Below, one piece after another: positions 54,179-63,332 of a stretch of DNA of 64,000 bases; position 1 is the first letter of the stretch; each line of letters begins with the position of its first letter. This stretch comes from an uncultured beta proteobacterium (lineage in GTDB: Bacteria; Pseudomonadota; Gammaproteobacteria; Burkholderiales; Burkholderiaceae_C). The stretch is from the NCBI GenBank assembly GCA_903830985.1, contig CAIKVZ010000052.1, positions 36,505-100,504 on the forward strand, read 5' to 3'. Made by a program: the position numbers and the translations under genes. Below the pieces are notes generated by a model, which was not told the DNA's origin, searched no databases, and worked only from the letters and a program-made list of their open reading frames with translations.

Positions 54179-54634
54179 CTATACCTCTTGGGCGTCGAGT
54201 GCCTGCTTTTCCGCGAACGGGTAGTTCAGTTCAACGACGATGTCATTCGGATCATCCAAAAAAAGCTGATGCAAACCCGCGCCTGGCACGTCGCGACGCC
54301 GTGGCTCGATGCCCAGCAACTGCAGGCGCGCCAACATGGTCGCCAGCCCCGTGGCGAAAAACGCCACATGATCAAGCGCGCCGCTGCCTCGCAATTTTTG
54401 CTCATTGCGATCGCCCAGATAGTTGGACAAACCCGTGCTGCCGTTGGCATCACTGGCAAAGATATGCACGGCTGCGTTGGCGTACTCGCTCAATGGGCCT
54501 TGATAAAGCCAATATCCCGGAAACGGAAAGTCAGGGCGCGGCCCTACTTGCAAGCCGAGAACCGAGACGTAAAAGTCTTTCGTCGCAGCCATATCCTGGG
54601 TTCGTATGGAGAAATGATTCAAAGACAAAGACAT
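54179..54634 (-). CDS. VOC (glyoxalase/extradiol-like) family protein
   Basis: 151 residues from ATG 54634, with AAGGAG upstream. Two beta-alpha-beta modules are visible. Likely metal ligands are His in SLNHFSIRT, His in ALDHVAFF and Glu in DIVVELNYP. It is a single-domain member, so it could be a lyase, isomerase or small ring-cleaving dioxygenase. It sits between the dehydrogenase and monooxygenase genes of the leftward operon. Confidence 0.85.
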   Translation of the reverse strand: MSLSLNHFSIRTQDMAATKDFYVSVLGLQVGPRPDFPFPGYWLYQGPLSEYANAAVHIFASDANGSTGLSNYLGDRNEQKLRGSGALDHVAFFATGLATMLARLQLLGIEPRRRDVPGAGLHQLFLDDPNDIVVELNYPFAEKQALDAQEV

Positions 54635-54638
54635 GGAA

Positions 54639-55613
54639 CTACTCCTTGCGTGACACCGACTTTTTCGGCGCAGCTTTGACAATTTTCGAGGACATTCGTT
54701 CCAACACATCAAACACCGCGGCGGTGTCATTGGCTTCGTGTCCCAAACCCATGGCGGCGTTGTAAATCGGAATGGTTGCCGTGAACAACGGGGCCGGAAC
54801 CTGGGTATCTGCCAACGCTTGCGCAATCAGCTTCATGTCCTTTTGCCACACCGAAACCTTCATGGTGGCCTCTTTCCAGCCTTCGTCTTCCATCATCGGA
54901 CCTCGCACCTGCAACATTCGAGACCCGCCTGCACCATCACTCAACACCTTGACCGCCGTGCGTGGCGATATTCCCCAACGTTTTCCCAACAGCAGGGCCT
55001 CTGCGGTCGAAACATTGTGAATCGCCACCAGCAAATTGGCCATCAACTTCATCTTCATGCCAGCACCAAACGGGCCCACGTAAAAGTGTGCTTTCGAGAA
55101 GCCTTCGAACACCGGCGCCAGGCGCCGAATGGCCGCCGCGGGCCCGCTGGCATAAACCGTCAAATCCTTGAGCACGGCTTGCGCACCTGTGCCTGACAGC
55201 GGACAGTCGAGCAGAACGACGCCCCGGGTCGCCATGATGTCACGGGCGGCGTCCTTGTCTTTGCCGTCCAAGGTGCTCGCCTCGATCACGAACAGCCCTT
55301 TGCACCCTGCGCCCGCCAATGCGTTGGCGGTGTCCATCAGCGCAGCGGCACTGGGCAAGGAAGTGATCACCACTTGCACCGAGCGCACCAATTCCGTGGC
55401 GCTCTTGCTGAGATGCCCCCCTGCGGCCTTGAAGCTCCGACATGCGGTCGCGCTGGGATCAAACCCATGCACTTCAAATCCAGCCTTGATCAGGTTACCG
55501 GCCATCGCCGATCCCATGATTCCCAGGCCGAGTATTCCGATGCGCTTGACCGCAGGCGCAGCCGCAGAGCCAGCCTTCGACCTTGAGCGATTGACGACGT
55601 CTTTTGTGTTCAT
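54639..55613 (-). CDS. NAD(P)-dependent oxidoreductase, 3-hydroxyisobutyrate dehydrogenase-like
   Basis: 324 residues from ATG 55613. The Rossmann motif is GILGLGIMGSAMAGNLIKAG. The substrate region is LDCPLSGTGAQAVLKDLTVY, and the catalytic Lys lies in GAGMKMKLMANLL. It belongs to the beta-hydroxyacid dehydrogenase family, which oxidises 3-hydroxyacids or reduces semialdehydes. It is the first gene of the leftward operon, facing the palindromic operator. Confidence 0.88.
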   Translation of the reverse strand: MNTKDVVNRSRSKAGSAAAPAVKRIGILGLGIMGSAMAGNLIKAGFEVHGFDPSATACRSFKAAGGHLSKSATELVRSVQVVITSLPSAAALMDTANALAGAGCKGLFVIEASTLDGKDKDAARDIMATRGVVLLDCPLSGTGAQAVLKDLTVYASGPAAAIRRLAPVFEGFSKAHFYVGPFGAGMKMKLMANLLVAIHNVSTAEALLLGKRWGISPRTAVKVLSDGAGGSRMLQVRGPMMEDEGWKEATMKVSVWQKDMKLIAQALADTQVPAPLFTATIPIYNAAMGLGHEANDTAAVFDVLERMSSKIVKAAPKKSVSRKE

Positions 55614-55647
55614 TTGATCTCCAATTGATGTATTCGGCTAAACTAGT

Positions 55648-55660
55648 CTAACCCGGTTAG
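55648..55660. promoter_or_regulatory. palindromic operator in the divergent catabolic promoter region
   Basis: CTAACC-C-GGTTAG is a perfect 6-1-6 inverted repeat in the 66 bases between the leftward and rightward operons. A TetR gene is the second gene of the rightward arm, so this is its probable operator, controlling both directions. Confidence 0.6.
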
Positions 55661-55679
55661 GCCCAAAGGAGACAAGACT

Positions 55680-56732
55680 GTGACAGGAAAGAACACATCA
55701 AAGCCCACCACACTCCCCGTTAAAGTCGGACTCGTCGGCTACGGATGGTGGGGGAAAAACATTGCTCGCCAGATTGCAAGTTCCATCTGGTTTCAGTTGG
55801 CAGCGGTCGCCGAGGTCGACCCCGACGCACGCAACGCCATGGCCTCAGACCCGGTTCTCAGCGACGTTGCGGTATTTGGCTCGACTGAAGAATTGATGGC
55901 ACAGCGCGGACTGGAGGCCATCATTTTGTGCACGCCCCATCAGCAACACGCCGACCAGATGGTGGCCGCCGCGCACGCGGGTTTGCACATCTTTTGCGAA
56001 AAGCCTCTGTGCTTGACACTCGCAGACGCCACACGCGCCGTGGCACAGTGCAAAGCGAAAAACCTGGTGCTGGGCATTGGCCACGAGCGCAGATTCGAAC
56101 CCGAAATCATGGCCCTGCGTGAATTGATCGCCGACGGCGCTTTGGGCGAAATACTTCAAATTGAAGCCAACTTCAGTCAAGACAAATTCTTCGCGCTTCC
56201 CAAAGACAATTGGCGACTTTCCAACAAGCACGCCCCGGTGGGCCCATTGACCGCGACGGGCATTCATTTGGTGGACTTGAGCATCGCCTTGTTGGGTCCT
56301 TGCGAATCCCTGTGGGCCCGACTGGCCACGCTGGGGTCCGACTTTGAAAACGGCGACACGCTGGCGATCATGATGGGTTTTCCCAATGGTGCAAACGCGA
56401 TGATCAGTGCCATCCTGGCAACCCCTTTTGAAGGGCGCTTCGCGGTCTATGGATCCAAGGGATGGATTGAAATTCGAGACCGGACGCACCCCGAAAATCC
56501 GACCGGCTGGGACATCACCACCGTGCTTCGCGGGCAAGCGCCTCAGACCCGATTTGCCCCGCCCCACCCCACGGTGTTGGCGAACCTGGAGGCCTTTGCC
56601 AAAGCCATTCGCAAGGTGGCGCCTTACCCTGTCACTCACCAGGAAATGCTGGCCAACGTGGCGGCCCTCGAGGCCGTCATGACATCCGTGCAATCGCGTA
56701 GTTTGGTCAGTGTAGAACCTCTTCATCGGTGA
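55680..56732 (+). CDS. Gfo/Idh/MocA family oxidoreductase
   Basis: 350 residues from GTG 55680, with AGGAG 7 bases upstream. The Rossmann motif is VGLVGYGWWGKNIA. The catalytic Lys is in the conserved FCEKPLCLTL (about residue 108), and GPLTATGIHLVDLSIALLG gives the usual GxHxxD. The family oxidises or reduces sugars, inositols and similar compounds with NAD(P). Here the substrate is unknown. The TetR gene begins 6 bases later. Confidence 0.9.
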   Translation: MTGKNTSKPTTLPVKVGLVGYGWWGKNIARQIASSIWFQLAAVAEVDPDARNAMASDPVLSDVAVFGSTEELMAQRGLEAIILCTPHQQHADQMVAAAHAGLHIFCEKPLCLTLADATRAVAQCKAKNLVLGIGHERRFEPEIMALRELIADGALGEILQIEANFSQDKFFALPKDNWRLSNKHAPVGPLTATGIHLVDLSIALLGPCESLWARLATLGSDFENGDTLAIMMGFPNGANAMISAILATPFEGRFAVYGSKGWIEIRDRTHPENPTGWDITTVLRGQAPQTRFAPPHPTVLANLEAFAKAIRKVAPYPVTHQEMLANVAALEAVMTSVQSRSLVSVEPLHR

Positions 56733-56738
56733 ATATTT

Positions 56739-57452
56739 ATGGCCAGCAAAAAGACACTCGCTACCAAGGCACCCACGGCACGCCGACTCAGTGGCGCCGA
56801 GCGCGAAAAGAACATCGCCCAGGAGGCTGTGCGGTTTTTCGCAGACGTCGGTTTTGGGGGTGACACGCGTGAACTGGCGCAACGCTTGGGGGTTACGCAG
56901 TCACTGCTGTACCGGTATTTTCCGAGCAAGGAGGCGCTGATCAATCGGGTGTATGAAGAGGTCTACATCGGGCGCTGGAATCCATTTTGGGAAAGCGTCA
57001 TTCGGGACCGCAGCATACCGCTGCAGGAACGCTTGACGCGCCTCTACATCGCCTACGCAAAGGAAGCGCTGAACAGGGACTGGGTGCGCATCTTCATGTT
57101 TTCCGGGCTTCGGGGTGAGGACATCAACCGCAAGTACCTCGACGTCTTGCGGGAACGCATATTGAAGCCCATTGCGATTGAGGTTCGTCATGAATTCGGA
57201 CTTCCAGGGATTGAAGAAATACCGCTGAAAAGCAGCGAAATTGAATTGGTTTGGGGCAACAACGCCAGGGTCTTTTATTTTGGGCAACGTCAATGGATTT
57301 TTGAGGTTCCGATAGAAGATGATCTGGATGAATTGATCCGCATGACCATCGAACACTTCATTGCAGGCGCACGCGTTGTCTTGCCGTCCATACTGGGGAT
57401 AACCCCTAAGCAAAAGCGTCCAACACGCTTCCCTGTCAAGGCCAAGAACTGA
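56739..57452 (+). CDS. TetR family transcriptional regulator
   Basis: 237 residues from ATG 56739. After a basic leader the HTH reads TRELAQRLGVTQSLLYRYFP, followed by SKEALINRVYEE. The ligand-binding helices hold many aromatic residues (GRWNPFWESV; RVFYFGQRQWIF), suited to an aromatic effector. It is probably the local repressor acting at the palindrome near 55654. Confidence 0.9.
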   Translation: MASKKTLATKAPTARRLSGAEREKNIAQEAVRFFADVGFGGDTRELAQRLGVTQSLLYRYFPSKEALINRVYEEVYIGRWNPFWESVIRDRSIPLQERLTRLYIAYAKEALNRDWVRIFMFSGLRGEDINRKYLDVLRERILKPIAIEVRHEFGLPGIEEIPLKSSEIELVWGNNARVFYFGQRQWIFEVPIEDDLDELIRMTIEHFIAGARVVLPSILGITPKQKRPTRFPVKAKN

Positions 57453-57762
57453 CGACGAACAAGGATCGCGAACACCTTATCGCTGTGCACCGCGATCAAG
57501 GGAACGGATGGCTGCGCATCGTCTGATTCATGTGACTTGAGCGTTGGCGCAGCCTGCGCTAGCGCCATCGGCGCGGGTCCATCATCTTGAAGAGGGTATC
57601 CCTCGACATCGGCCACAGTTTGCCCCCAGCGCCGACCCACCCCCCTCGTAAACCCTGAGTTTGTGCGCAACTCGAATACAAAAATCCGCCAATACCCGTC
57701 GATCAATTGAGGTCAATTTCAAAAGATATTTTGGAGATCATCTGATCATTTACGATGAGGGC
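57453..57762. other. intergenic region before the flavin reductase gene
   Basis: 310 bases with no gene I can support. The last 100 bases are AT-rich and probably hold a promoter. A perfect inverted repeat GATCA-TC-TGATC is at 57736-57747, 15 bases before the ATG. Near the start, GATCGCG and CGCGATC form a 7-bp stem over a 20-base loop after the TetR stop. Confidence 0.5.
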
Positions 57763-58269
57763 ATGAACACCAAACAAGCATTTGATCGTTTAGATTTGCG
57801 CAAGGCTCTGGGCAGTTTCGGAACTGGCGTGACCATCGTCACCGCCAAGTCTTCAGACAACCGCCTGGTTGGAGTCACTGCAAACTCTTTCAGTTCAGTC
57901 TCACTCGAGCCGGCCATCGTGCTGTGGAGTCTGCAGAAAAATTCTCCCAGTTTGTCCGCTTATGACGACTGCGGTCGTTTTGTGATCAACGTGCTGAGCC
58001 TGGAGCAGATCGGCCATTCACGTCGATTCTCGAGCCAGGTACCCGAGAAGTTCCAAGGTATCGACTATCACCTCGGCCTGGCCGGCCTGCCCGTGCTCGA
58101 AGGCTGCGCCGCGACGTTTGAATGCCTGACTGTCCAGCGTCTTGATGTCGGCGACCACATCTTGTACCTGGGCCAAGTCGAAGCCTATCAACACCAGGAA
58201 CACAGCGCACTGATCTACGTACAAGGCAAATACGCCAGAAGCGCCAGCGCTGAACTTCAAGCGGCCTGA
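57763..58269 (+). CDS. flavin reductase family protein
   Basis: 168 residues from ATG 57763. It has the FMN-binding split-barrel pattern: FGTGVTIVTAKSSDNRLVGV, TANSFSSVSLEPAIVLWSLQ and the C-terminal LIYVQGKYA. Such proteins supply reduced FMN or FAD to a partner monooxygenase. The luciferase-like monooxygenase gene follows 31 bases later, so the two likely form a two-component oxygenase. Confidence 0.9.
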   Translation: MNTKQAFDRLDLRKALGSFGTGVTIVTAKSSDNRLVGVTANSFSSVSLEPAIVLWSLQKNSPSLSAYDDCGRFVINVLSLEQIGHSRRFSSQVPEKFQGIDYHLGLAGLPVLEGCAATFECLTVQRLDVGDHILYLGQVEAYQHQEHSALIYVQGKYARSASAELQAA

Positions 58270-58300
58270 ACCTGCAACCACTCTCTTCCAAAGGACTCGA

Positions 58301-59398
58301 ATGACCATGAAATACAGCACCTTCATGATGCCCTTGCACCCTCCGGGCCGCAATGTGACGCAGACCCTGCAAGAGGACCGCCAGGCCGTCATCCTGGCCG
58401 ACCGTTTGGGCTACAGCGAAGCCTATGTCGGTGAGCACGTCACTGATGCTGCGGAGACAGTCACCTCCAACATGATTTTCCTGGCCAGTTTGGCGTCTGA
58501 AACCAAGAACATCAAACTCGGTACCGGCACCATCAATCTGCCCAACTCACACCCGGCGATGATCGCAGCGCAAGCTGCCATGTTGGACCACTTGCTCGAA
58601 GGGCGCTTCATCATGGGTATCAGTCCCGGCGGATTGATGTCTGACGCGGAGGTGTTTGGAAACCTGGGCAAAGACCGTAATGCCATGTTTGTCGAATGCA
58701 TCAACACGGTGCTGAAAATTTGGGACTCCGAGCCGCCTTACAACATCGAAGGGAAATTCTGGAACATATCGGTTGAAAAAACCATGATTCCCGAAATCGG
58801 TCAAGGCTTCATCATGAAGCCCTATCAAAAACCCTATCCCCCCATCGTCGGCACGGCGGTGGCGCCCTTCTCCCAAGGCGTGACCGAAATGGCGAAACGT
58901 GGCTGGGGGCCGATCTCGGCAAATTTCCTGATGCCCGAATGGGTAAAGACGCATTGGCCCAAATACGTGGAAGGGCGTGAATCCGTCGGTGCAGTAGCAC
59001 ATCCCGCTGAGTGGCGGGTTGCGAAAAGCATATTTGTCGCAGACGATGAGGCCACTGCCAAGCGCTACGCATTGCAAGCGGGCGGCCCCTACCATTTCTA
59101 TTTCACGCAGTTGGTGCGAAAACTTGTCAGCGGTGGCGGTCGGAGCAACTTGTTCAAGACCGATCCAAGCATGCCGGACAGCGAACTCACGCCCGACTAC
59201 GTCACCAACCGCCTGGTGCTCGCCGGCACGGTGAATTCCGTTGTCGACCAGATTCTGGCTTTCCGCGAGCACGTGGGCGACTTTGGCAACCTGGTCTACG
59301 CTTGCCACGACTGGATGGACCCCGCATTGGGCAAGCGTTCCATGGAACTTTTCGCCACCGAGGTCATGCCCCGGGTCAATGCTGCCATTGGAGCCTAG
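58301..59398 (+). CDS. LLM class flavin-dependent monooxygenase
   Basis: 365 residues from ATG 58301 with AAAGGA upstream. Luciferase-like TIM-barrel signs: FMMPLHPPGRN at the start, DRLGYSEAYVGEHVTD, IKLGTGTINLPNSHPAMIAA and GRFIMGISPGGL. The enzyme should use reduced flavin from the adjacent reductase to oxygenate a C-H, ketone or ring position. Limonene and alkane monooxygenases of this type are known; the substrate here is unknown. Confidence 0.9.
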   Translation: MTMKYSTFMMPLHPPGRNVTQTLQEDRQAVILADRLGYSEAYVGEHVTDAAETVTSNMIFLASLASETKNIKLGTGTINLPNSHPAMIAAQAAMLDHLLEGRFIMGISPGGLMSDAEVFGNLGKDRNAMFVECINTVLKIWDSEPPYNIEGKFWNISVEKTMIPEIGQGFIMKPYQKPYPPIVGTAVAPFSQGVTEMAKRGWGPISANFLMPEWVKTHWPKYVEGRESVGAVAHPAEWRVAKSIFVADDEATAKRYALQAGGPYHFYFTQLVRKLVSGGGRSNLFKTDPSMPDSELTPDYVTNRLVLAGTVNSVVDQILAFREHVGDFGNLVYACHDWMDPALGKRSMELFATEVMPRVNAAIGA

Positions 59399-59401
59399 CC
59401 C

Positions 59402-61156
59402 ATGACACCCACCGCGCACCCAAAGAGCGAAGTTCGTCAAGGCATGCAAATCGATTGGGATGTTCCGATCCAGATGAACGATGGATTGGTGCTTCGTGCC
59501 GATGTCTTTCGACCGATCGGAAACGGCAGCTATCCGGTGCTGCTGAGCTATGGTCCCTATGCGAAAGGATTGTCCTTCCAGGAGGGCTACCCCAGCGCCT
59601 GGCAAAAAATGGTGACCGATCACCCGGATGTGCCTCACGGCTCCAGCAGCCTGTTTCAAAACTGGGAAGTGGTCGACCCTGAAAAATGGGTACCCGACGG
59701 CTACGTTTGTGTGCGCGTTGACTCACGTGGCTGCGGGCGTTCGCCCGGCTATGTCGACCACTTTTCGCCACGCGAGACACAAGACTTCCACGACTGCATC
59801 GAATGGGCGGGCGTGCAAAACTGGAGTAGCGGTAAGGTAGGCTTGTCCGGCGTCTCCTACTTTGGCATCAACCAGTGGCAGGTCGCAGGAACGAACCCAC
59901 CGCACCTGGCGGCCATGTGCATCTGGGAAGGTGCGTCGGACTGGTACCGGGACATGACCCATCACGGCGGCGTGTTGTCCACCTTCTGGGCCAACTGGTA
60001 CGACATGCAGGTCAAGACCGTGCAATACGGTTTAGGCGCACGCGGCCCCAAAAGCAAGGCTACAGGCGAATGGATCTGTGGCGACGAAACCCTCAGCGAC
60101 GCCAGCTTGGCGTCCCATCGCTGTTCGTTTGGCGACGATATCCTGGCGCATCCGCTGGAAGGTGCGTACCACCAGGAACGCTCTGCCCAATGGGATCGCA
60201 TCACCGTGCCGTTTCTGTCCGCGGGAAATTGGGGTGGCCAGGGACTGCACTTGCGGGGCAACAGCGAGTCGTTCATGCGCGCCGCCTCCAAACAGAAATG
60301 GCTGGAGATGCACGGTCTGGAACATTGGACGCATTTCTATACCGACTACGGCATCGCGATTCAAAAGCGGTTCTTCGACCACTTCCTCAAAGGCAAAGCC
60401 AACGGCTGGGACACGGAACCTGCTGTTCGGCTGCAAGTGCGCCACGTCGATCGTTTTGTGGAGCGCAAAGAGAGCAGCTGGCCAATCGACCGCACGCAAT
60501 GGACGCGACTTCACTTGACGCCCGTCGGACAGGCATTGTCTGAAACACCCGCAAGCAAAGAAGCAAGCCTGTCGTTTGCGGCACAGGGCGATGGCTTGAC
60601 TTTCATTTCTTCGCCGATGGAGCAAGACACCGAGATCACCGGCCCGCTCGCCGCCAAGCTTTGGGCGTCGTCCAGCACCACCGACGCCGATGTATTCCTC
60701 GTCGTGCGGGTGTTCACACCCGACCTTCGGGAAGTCACCTTTGCTGGAGCGATCGACCCCCACACACCGGTCGCACAAGGTTGGCTGCGCGCCTCGCACC
60801 GCGAGCTTGACCCGTCGCTCAGCAAGGCCTTTCGTCCCTATCACTCACACCAAAAGGCACAGCCCCTGGCGGCACACATGCCGGTTGAGTTGGACATAGA
60901 AATTTGGCCTACGTGCATCGTCGTCCCGGCGGGTCATCGCCTTGGTCTGAGTGTGCGCGGCAAGGACTATATCTACGCCGAAAAGACCGGCCTGAAACTT
61001 TCGAACTTCAAAAATGAATTGCGCGGTTGCGGGCCATTTCTGCATGACGACCCGCGCGACCGCCCCGCTGCAATCTATGCCGGCGAGACCACTTTGCATT
61101 TTGGGCCCCAGCATGAGTGCTATTTGCTTCTTCCAGTGATCCCCTCATCACCCTGA
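59402..61156 (+). CDS. CocE/NonD family hydrolase
   Basis: 584 residues from ATG 59402, 3 bases after the monooxygenase stop. The nucleophile Ser is in GLSGVSYFGINQW (about residue 148). RVDSRGCGRSPG lies before it, and EHWTHFYTDYGI after it. The C-terminal jelly-roll domain (about 350-580) is typical of X-Pro dipeptidyl-peptidase-like acyl hydrolases, which include cocaine esterase and glutaryl acylases. No signal peptide, so it is cytoplasmic. It probably opens an ester, amide or lactone in the pathway. Confidence 0.9.
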   Translation: MTPTAHPKSEVRQGMQIDWDVPIQMNDGLVLRADVFRPIGNGSYPVLLSYGPYAKGLSFQEGYPSAWQKMVTDHPDVPHGSSSLFQNWEVVDPEKWVPDGYVCVRVDSRGCGRSPGYVDHFSPRETQDFHDCIEWAGVQNWSSGKVGLSGVSYFGINQWQVAGTNPPHLAAMCIWEGASDWYRDMTHHGGVLSTFWANWYDMQVKTVQYGLGARGPKSKATGEWICGDETLSDASLASHRCSFGDDILAHPLEGAYHQERSAQWDRITVPFLSAGNWGGQGLHLRGNSESFMRAASKQKWLEMHGLEHWTHFYTDYGIAIQKRFFDHFLKGKANGWDTEPAVRLQVRHVDRFVERKESSWPIDRTQWTRLHLTPVGQALSETPASKEASLSFAAQGDGLTFISSPMEQDTEITGPLAAKLWASSSTTDADVFLVVRVFTPDLREVTFAGAIDPHTPVAQGWLRASHRELDPSLSKAFRPYHSHQKAQPLAAHMPVELDIEIWPTCIVVPAGHRLGLSVRGKDYIYAEKTGLKLSNFKNELRGCGPFLHDDPRDRPAAIYAGETTLHFGPQHECYLLLPVIPSSP

Positions 61157-61207
61157 CAACATTCCCGAATTTTCGCGTTCTATCACCACGACCATAAAGG
61201 AGACATC

Positions 61208-62455
61208 ATGACAACAAGACGACATTTCATTCAGGGAACGGCAGCGGTGGCCATGAGCAGCACTTTGCCGCTGGTTGCCCAAGCGCAGGCCAGTGACGAG
61301 ATCATGCGCATCGGCCTGTTGACGGTCAAAACAGGGCCCTTGGCGTCCGGCGGCATCGACATGGAACGCGCCCTGGTCATGTACTTGAACGAGCGCAACA
61401 ACACTCTGGCCGGAAAAAAAGTGCAGCTCTTTGTTGCCGACACCGGCGGTGTTCCGACCACGGCGAAATCCAAGGTGCAGGAACTGGTTGAGCTCAACAA
61501 GGTTCACGTACTGATGGGGCCACTCGCCGCGTTTGAAGCCCTGGCAATCGACGACTACATCAAAGCCAAGAAGATACCCACCCTGTCAGTGGCCGCGGCC
61601 GAAGACATGACGCAGCGCAAACCCAACCCATGGTTTGTGCGTGCCACCTCGTCATCGGCTCAATCTTCACACGTCATGGCCGATCATTGTGCGAAGACGC
61701 TGAAATTCAAACGCATGATCATGATCGCCGATGACATTGCCTATGGTCACGAAATGAACGCCGGATTTCAGCGTGTATTTGAAGAGAACGGCGGGAAGAT
61801 CGTGCAAAAATTCTTCCCACCGCTGAGTGCCCCGGACTACGGAAGTTTTATTGCACAGTTGAAAACGAACGTTGACGGAATCTTCTTGGGTTTTGCGGGC
61901 TCGAACGGCTTCCGCTTTGTCCGGCAGTTCAACGAATACGGTCTTCGCAGCAAGATGGCGGTTGTGGGTGGAATGACCGCCCTCGATGAATCGGTATTGC
62001 GCAACATGGGTGACGAAGCATTGGGCATCCAAACGGTCTGTTGGTACTCAGCCGAATTGTCCAACCCGGTGAACACCAAGTTTGCCCCGGCCTTCCGCAA
62101 GGCTTTTGGCTACGATCCCGGCTACTACGCTGCCGGCACATATGTGAGTGGCGCTGTGTTGGAAGCTGCCATTGAGACCGTGAAGGGCAAGTTTTCCGAC
62201 CGGGACGCTCTGATGGCGGCGCTGCGCAAGACGAATATTCAGACAGCTCGCGGCCCTGTTCTGTTCGACAGCTTCGGCAACGTTGTGGGCGACGTGTACA
62301 TCAGGCAAGTCGAGCGCAAGGAAGGTCGTTTGGTCAACTCGGTGGTCAAGACCTACCCGAACGTGAGCCAGTTCTGGACCTATGACCAAAAGCAGTTTCT
62401 GGCGAATCCGGTTTACAGCCGCGACTATCCGCCCGCCAAAAACCTAGAGTCCTAG
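61208..62455 (+). CDS. LivK-type ABC substrate-binding protein with possible Tat signal
   Basis: 415 residues from ATG 61208, with AAAGGAG upstream. The leader TTRRHFIQGTAAVAMSS has the twin-arginine form RRHFI and ends near AQAQA. The type-I receptor fold is shown by MRIGLLTVKTGPLASGGIDM and VLMGPLAAFEALAIDDYIKA. Export in folded form is possible. It starts 51 bases after the hydrolase and should bind the pathway's growth substrate in the periplasm. Confidence 0.88.
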   Translation: MTTRRHFIQGTAAVAMSSTLPLVAQAQASDEIMRIGLLTVKTGPLASGGIDMERALVMYLNERNNTLAGKKVQLFVADTGGVPTTAKSKVQELVELNKVHVLMGPLAAFEALAIDDYIKAKKIPTLSVAAAEDMTQRKPNPWFVRATSSSAQSSHVMADHCAKTLKFKRMIMIADDIAYGHEMNAGFQRVFEENGGKIVQKFFPPLSAPDYGSFIAQLKTNVDGIFLGFAGSNGFRFVRQFNEYGLRSKMAVVGGMTALDESVLRNMGDEALGIQTVCWYSAELSNPVNTKFAPAFRKAFGYDPGYYAAGTYVSGAVLEAAIETVKGKFSDRDALMAALRKTNIQTARGPVLFDSFGNVVGDVYIRQVERKEGRLVNSVVKTYPNVSQFWTYDQKQFLANPVYSRDYPPAKNLES

Positions 62456-62471
62456 TCTGCCGCACCAGCCC

Positions 62472-63332
62472 ATGCAAACCTGGCTCATTCAAACCCTCAA
62501 CAGCCTCTCCCTGGGGGGGCTGTTATTCATGTTGTCATCTGGCTTTGCGCTTATTTTTGGTTTGATGCGCATTGCCAATCTGACACACGGATCCTTGTTC
62601 ATGCTGGGCACCTACGTGGCCGCCACGCTGGTGCGTGACGGCCACAACCTGTTGGTCGCAGCAAGCTGCGCCATGCTTGCCATTGCCGTCCTCGGATGTG
62701 TGATCGAGCGCCTGATCCTGCGACGATTAACTGGCAACTCGCAAGGCCAAGTGCTGGCCACACTCGGCATGTCGTTCATTGTGGCGGACTTTTGCTTGAT
62801 GGTTTGGGGTGGCGACCCGATTCCCATTGCGACGCCAGCCTTGTTCCAAATACCGCTTCGCTTCTTTGACCTCAGCTTTCCCACCTACCGATTGGTGGTA
62901 TTGACTGCGGCCATCGTCGCGGCCACGGCGCTGTACTTGCTGATGGAGCGAACACGCCTGGGCGCCATGATCCGCGCGGGCGTGGACGACATGGGCATGG
63001 CGCGCGCTGTCGGTATTCCAGCGTCTGCATTGTTCACCACCGTGTTTTGCCTGGGCGCAGCACTGGCCGGTCTGGGTGGAGCCTTGGCCGGTCCCATTTT
63101 CAATGCCTATCCAGGCCTGGACGCCGAGATGTTGCCTTTGGCTTTGATCGTTGTCATCCTGGGCGGCGTGGGCAGCTTGCTTGGCACCTTTGTTGCCAGT
63201 TTCATCGTCGGCTTTATCTATACCTTCGGCATCGCCCTGGTGCCCGATTTGGCCTACGTCATCTTGTTCTTGCCGATGGTTGTCGTGATTGCATTCAAAC
63301 CTCAAGGACTGTTTGGGAGAGTCACCACATGA
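62472..63332 (+). CDS. LivH-type ABC transporter permease (second importer)
   Basis: 286 residues from ATG 62472, 16 bases after the receptor stop. It has SLGGLLFMLSSGFALIFGLM and RIANLTHGSLFMLGTYVA at the N-terminus and the coupling region RAGVDDMGMARAVGIPAS. About eight membrane helices. The LivM-type gene overlaps its stop by 4 bases. Confidence 0.92.
   Translation: MQTWLIQTLNSLSLGGLLFMLSSGFALIFGLMRIANLTHGSLFMLGTYVAATLVRDGHNLLVAASCAMLAIAVLGCVIERLILRRLTGNSQGQVLATLGMSFIVADFCLMVWGGDPIPIATPALFQIPLRFFDLSFPTYRLVVLTAAIVAATALYLLMERTRLGAMIRAGVDDMGMARAVGIPASALFTTVFCLGAALAGLGGALAGPIFNAYPGLDAEMLPLALIVVILGGVGSLLGTFVASFIVGFIYTFGIALVPDLAYVILFLPMVVVIAFKPQGLFGRVTT

Noticed and set aside
58547..59659. Minus-strand open frame of 370 codons over the LLM and CocE genes
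   Set aside because: It is antisense to two genes with clear family motifs and has no start signal or domain of its own.
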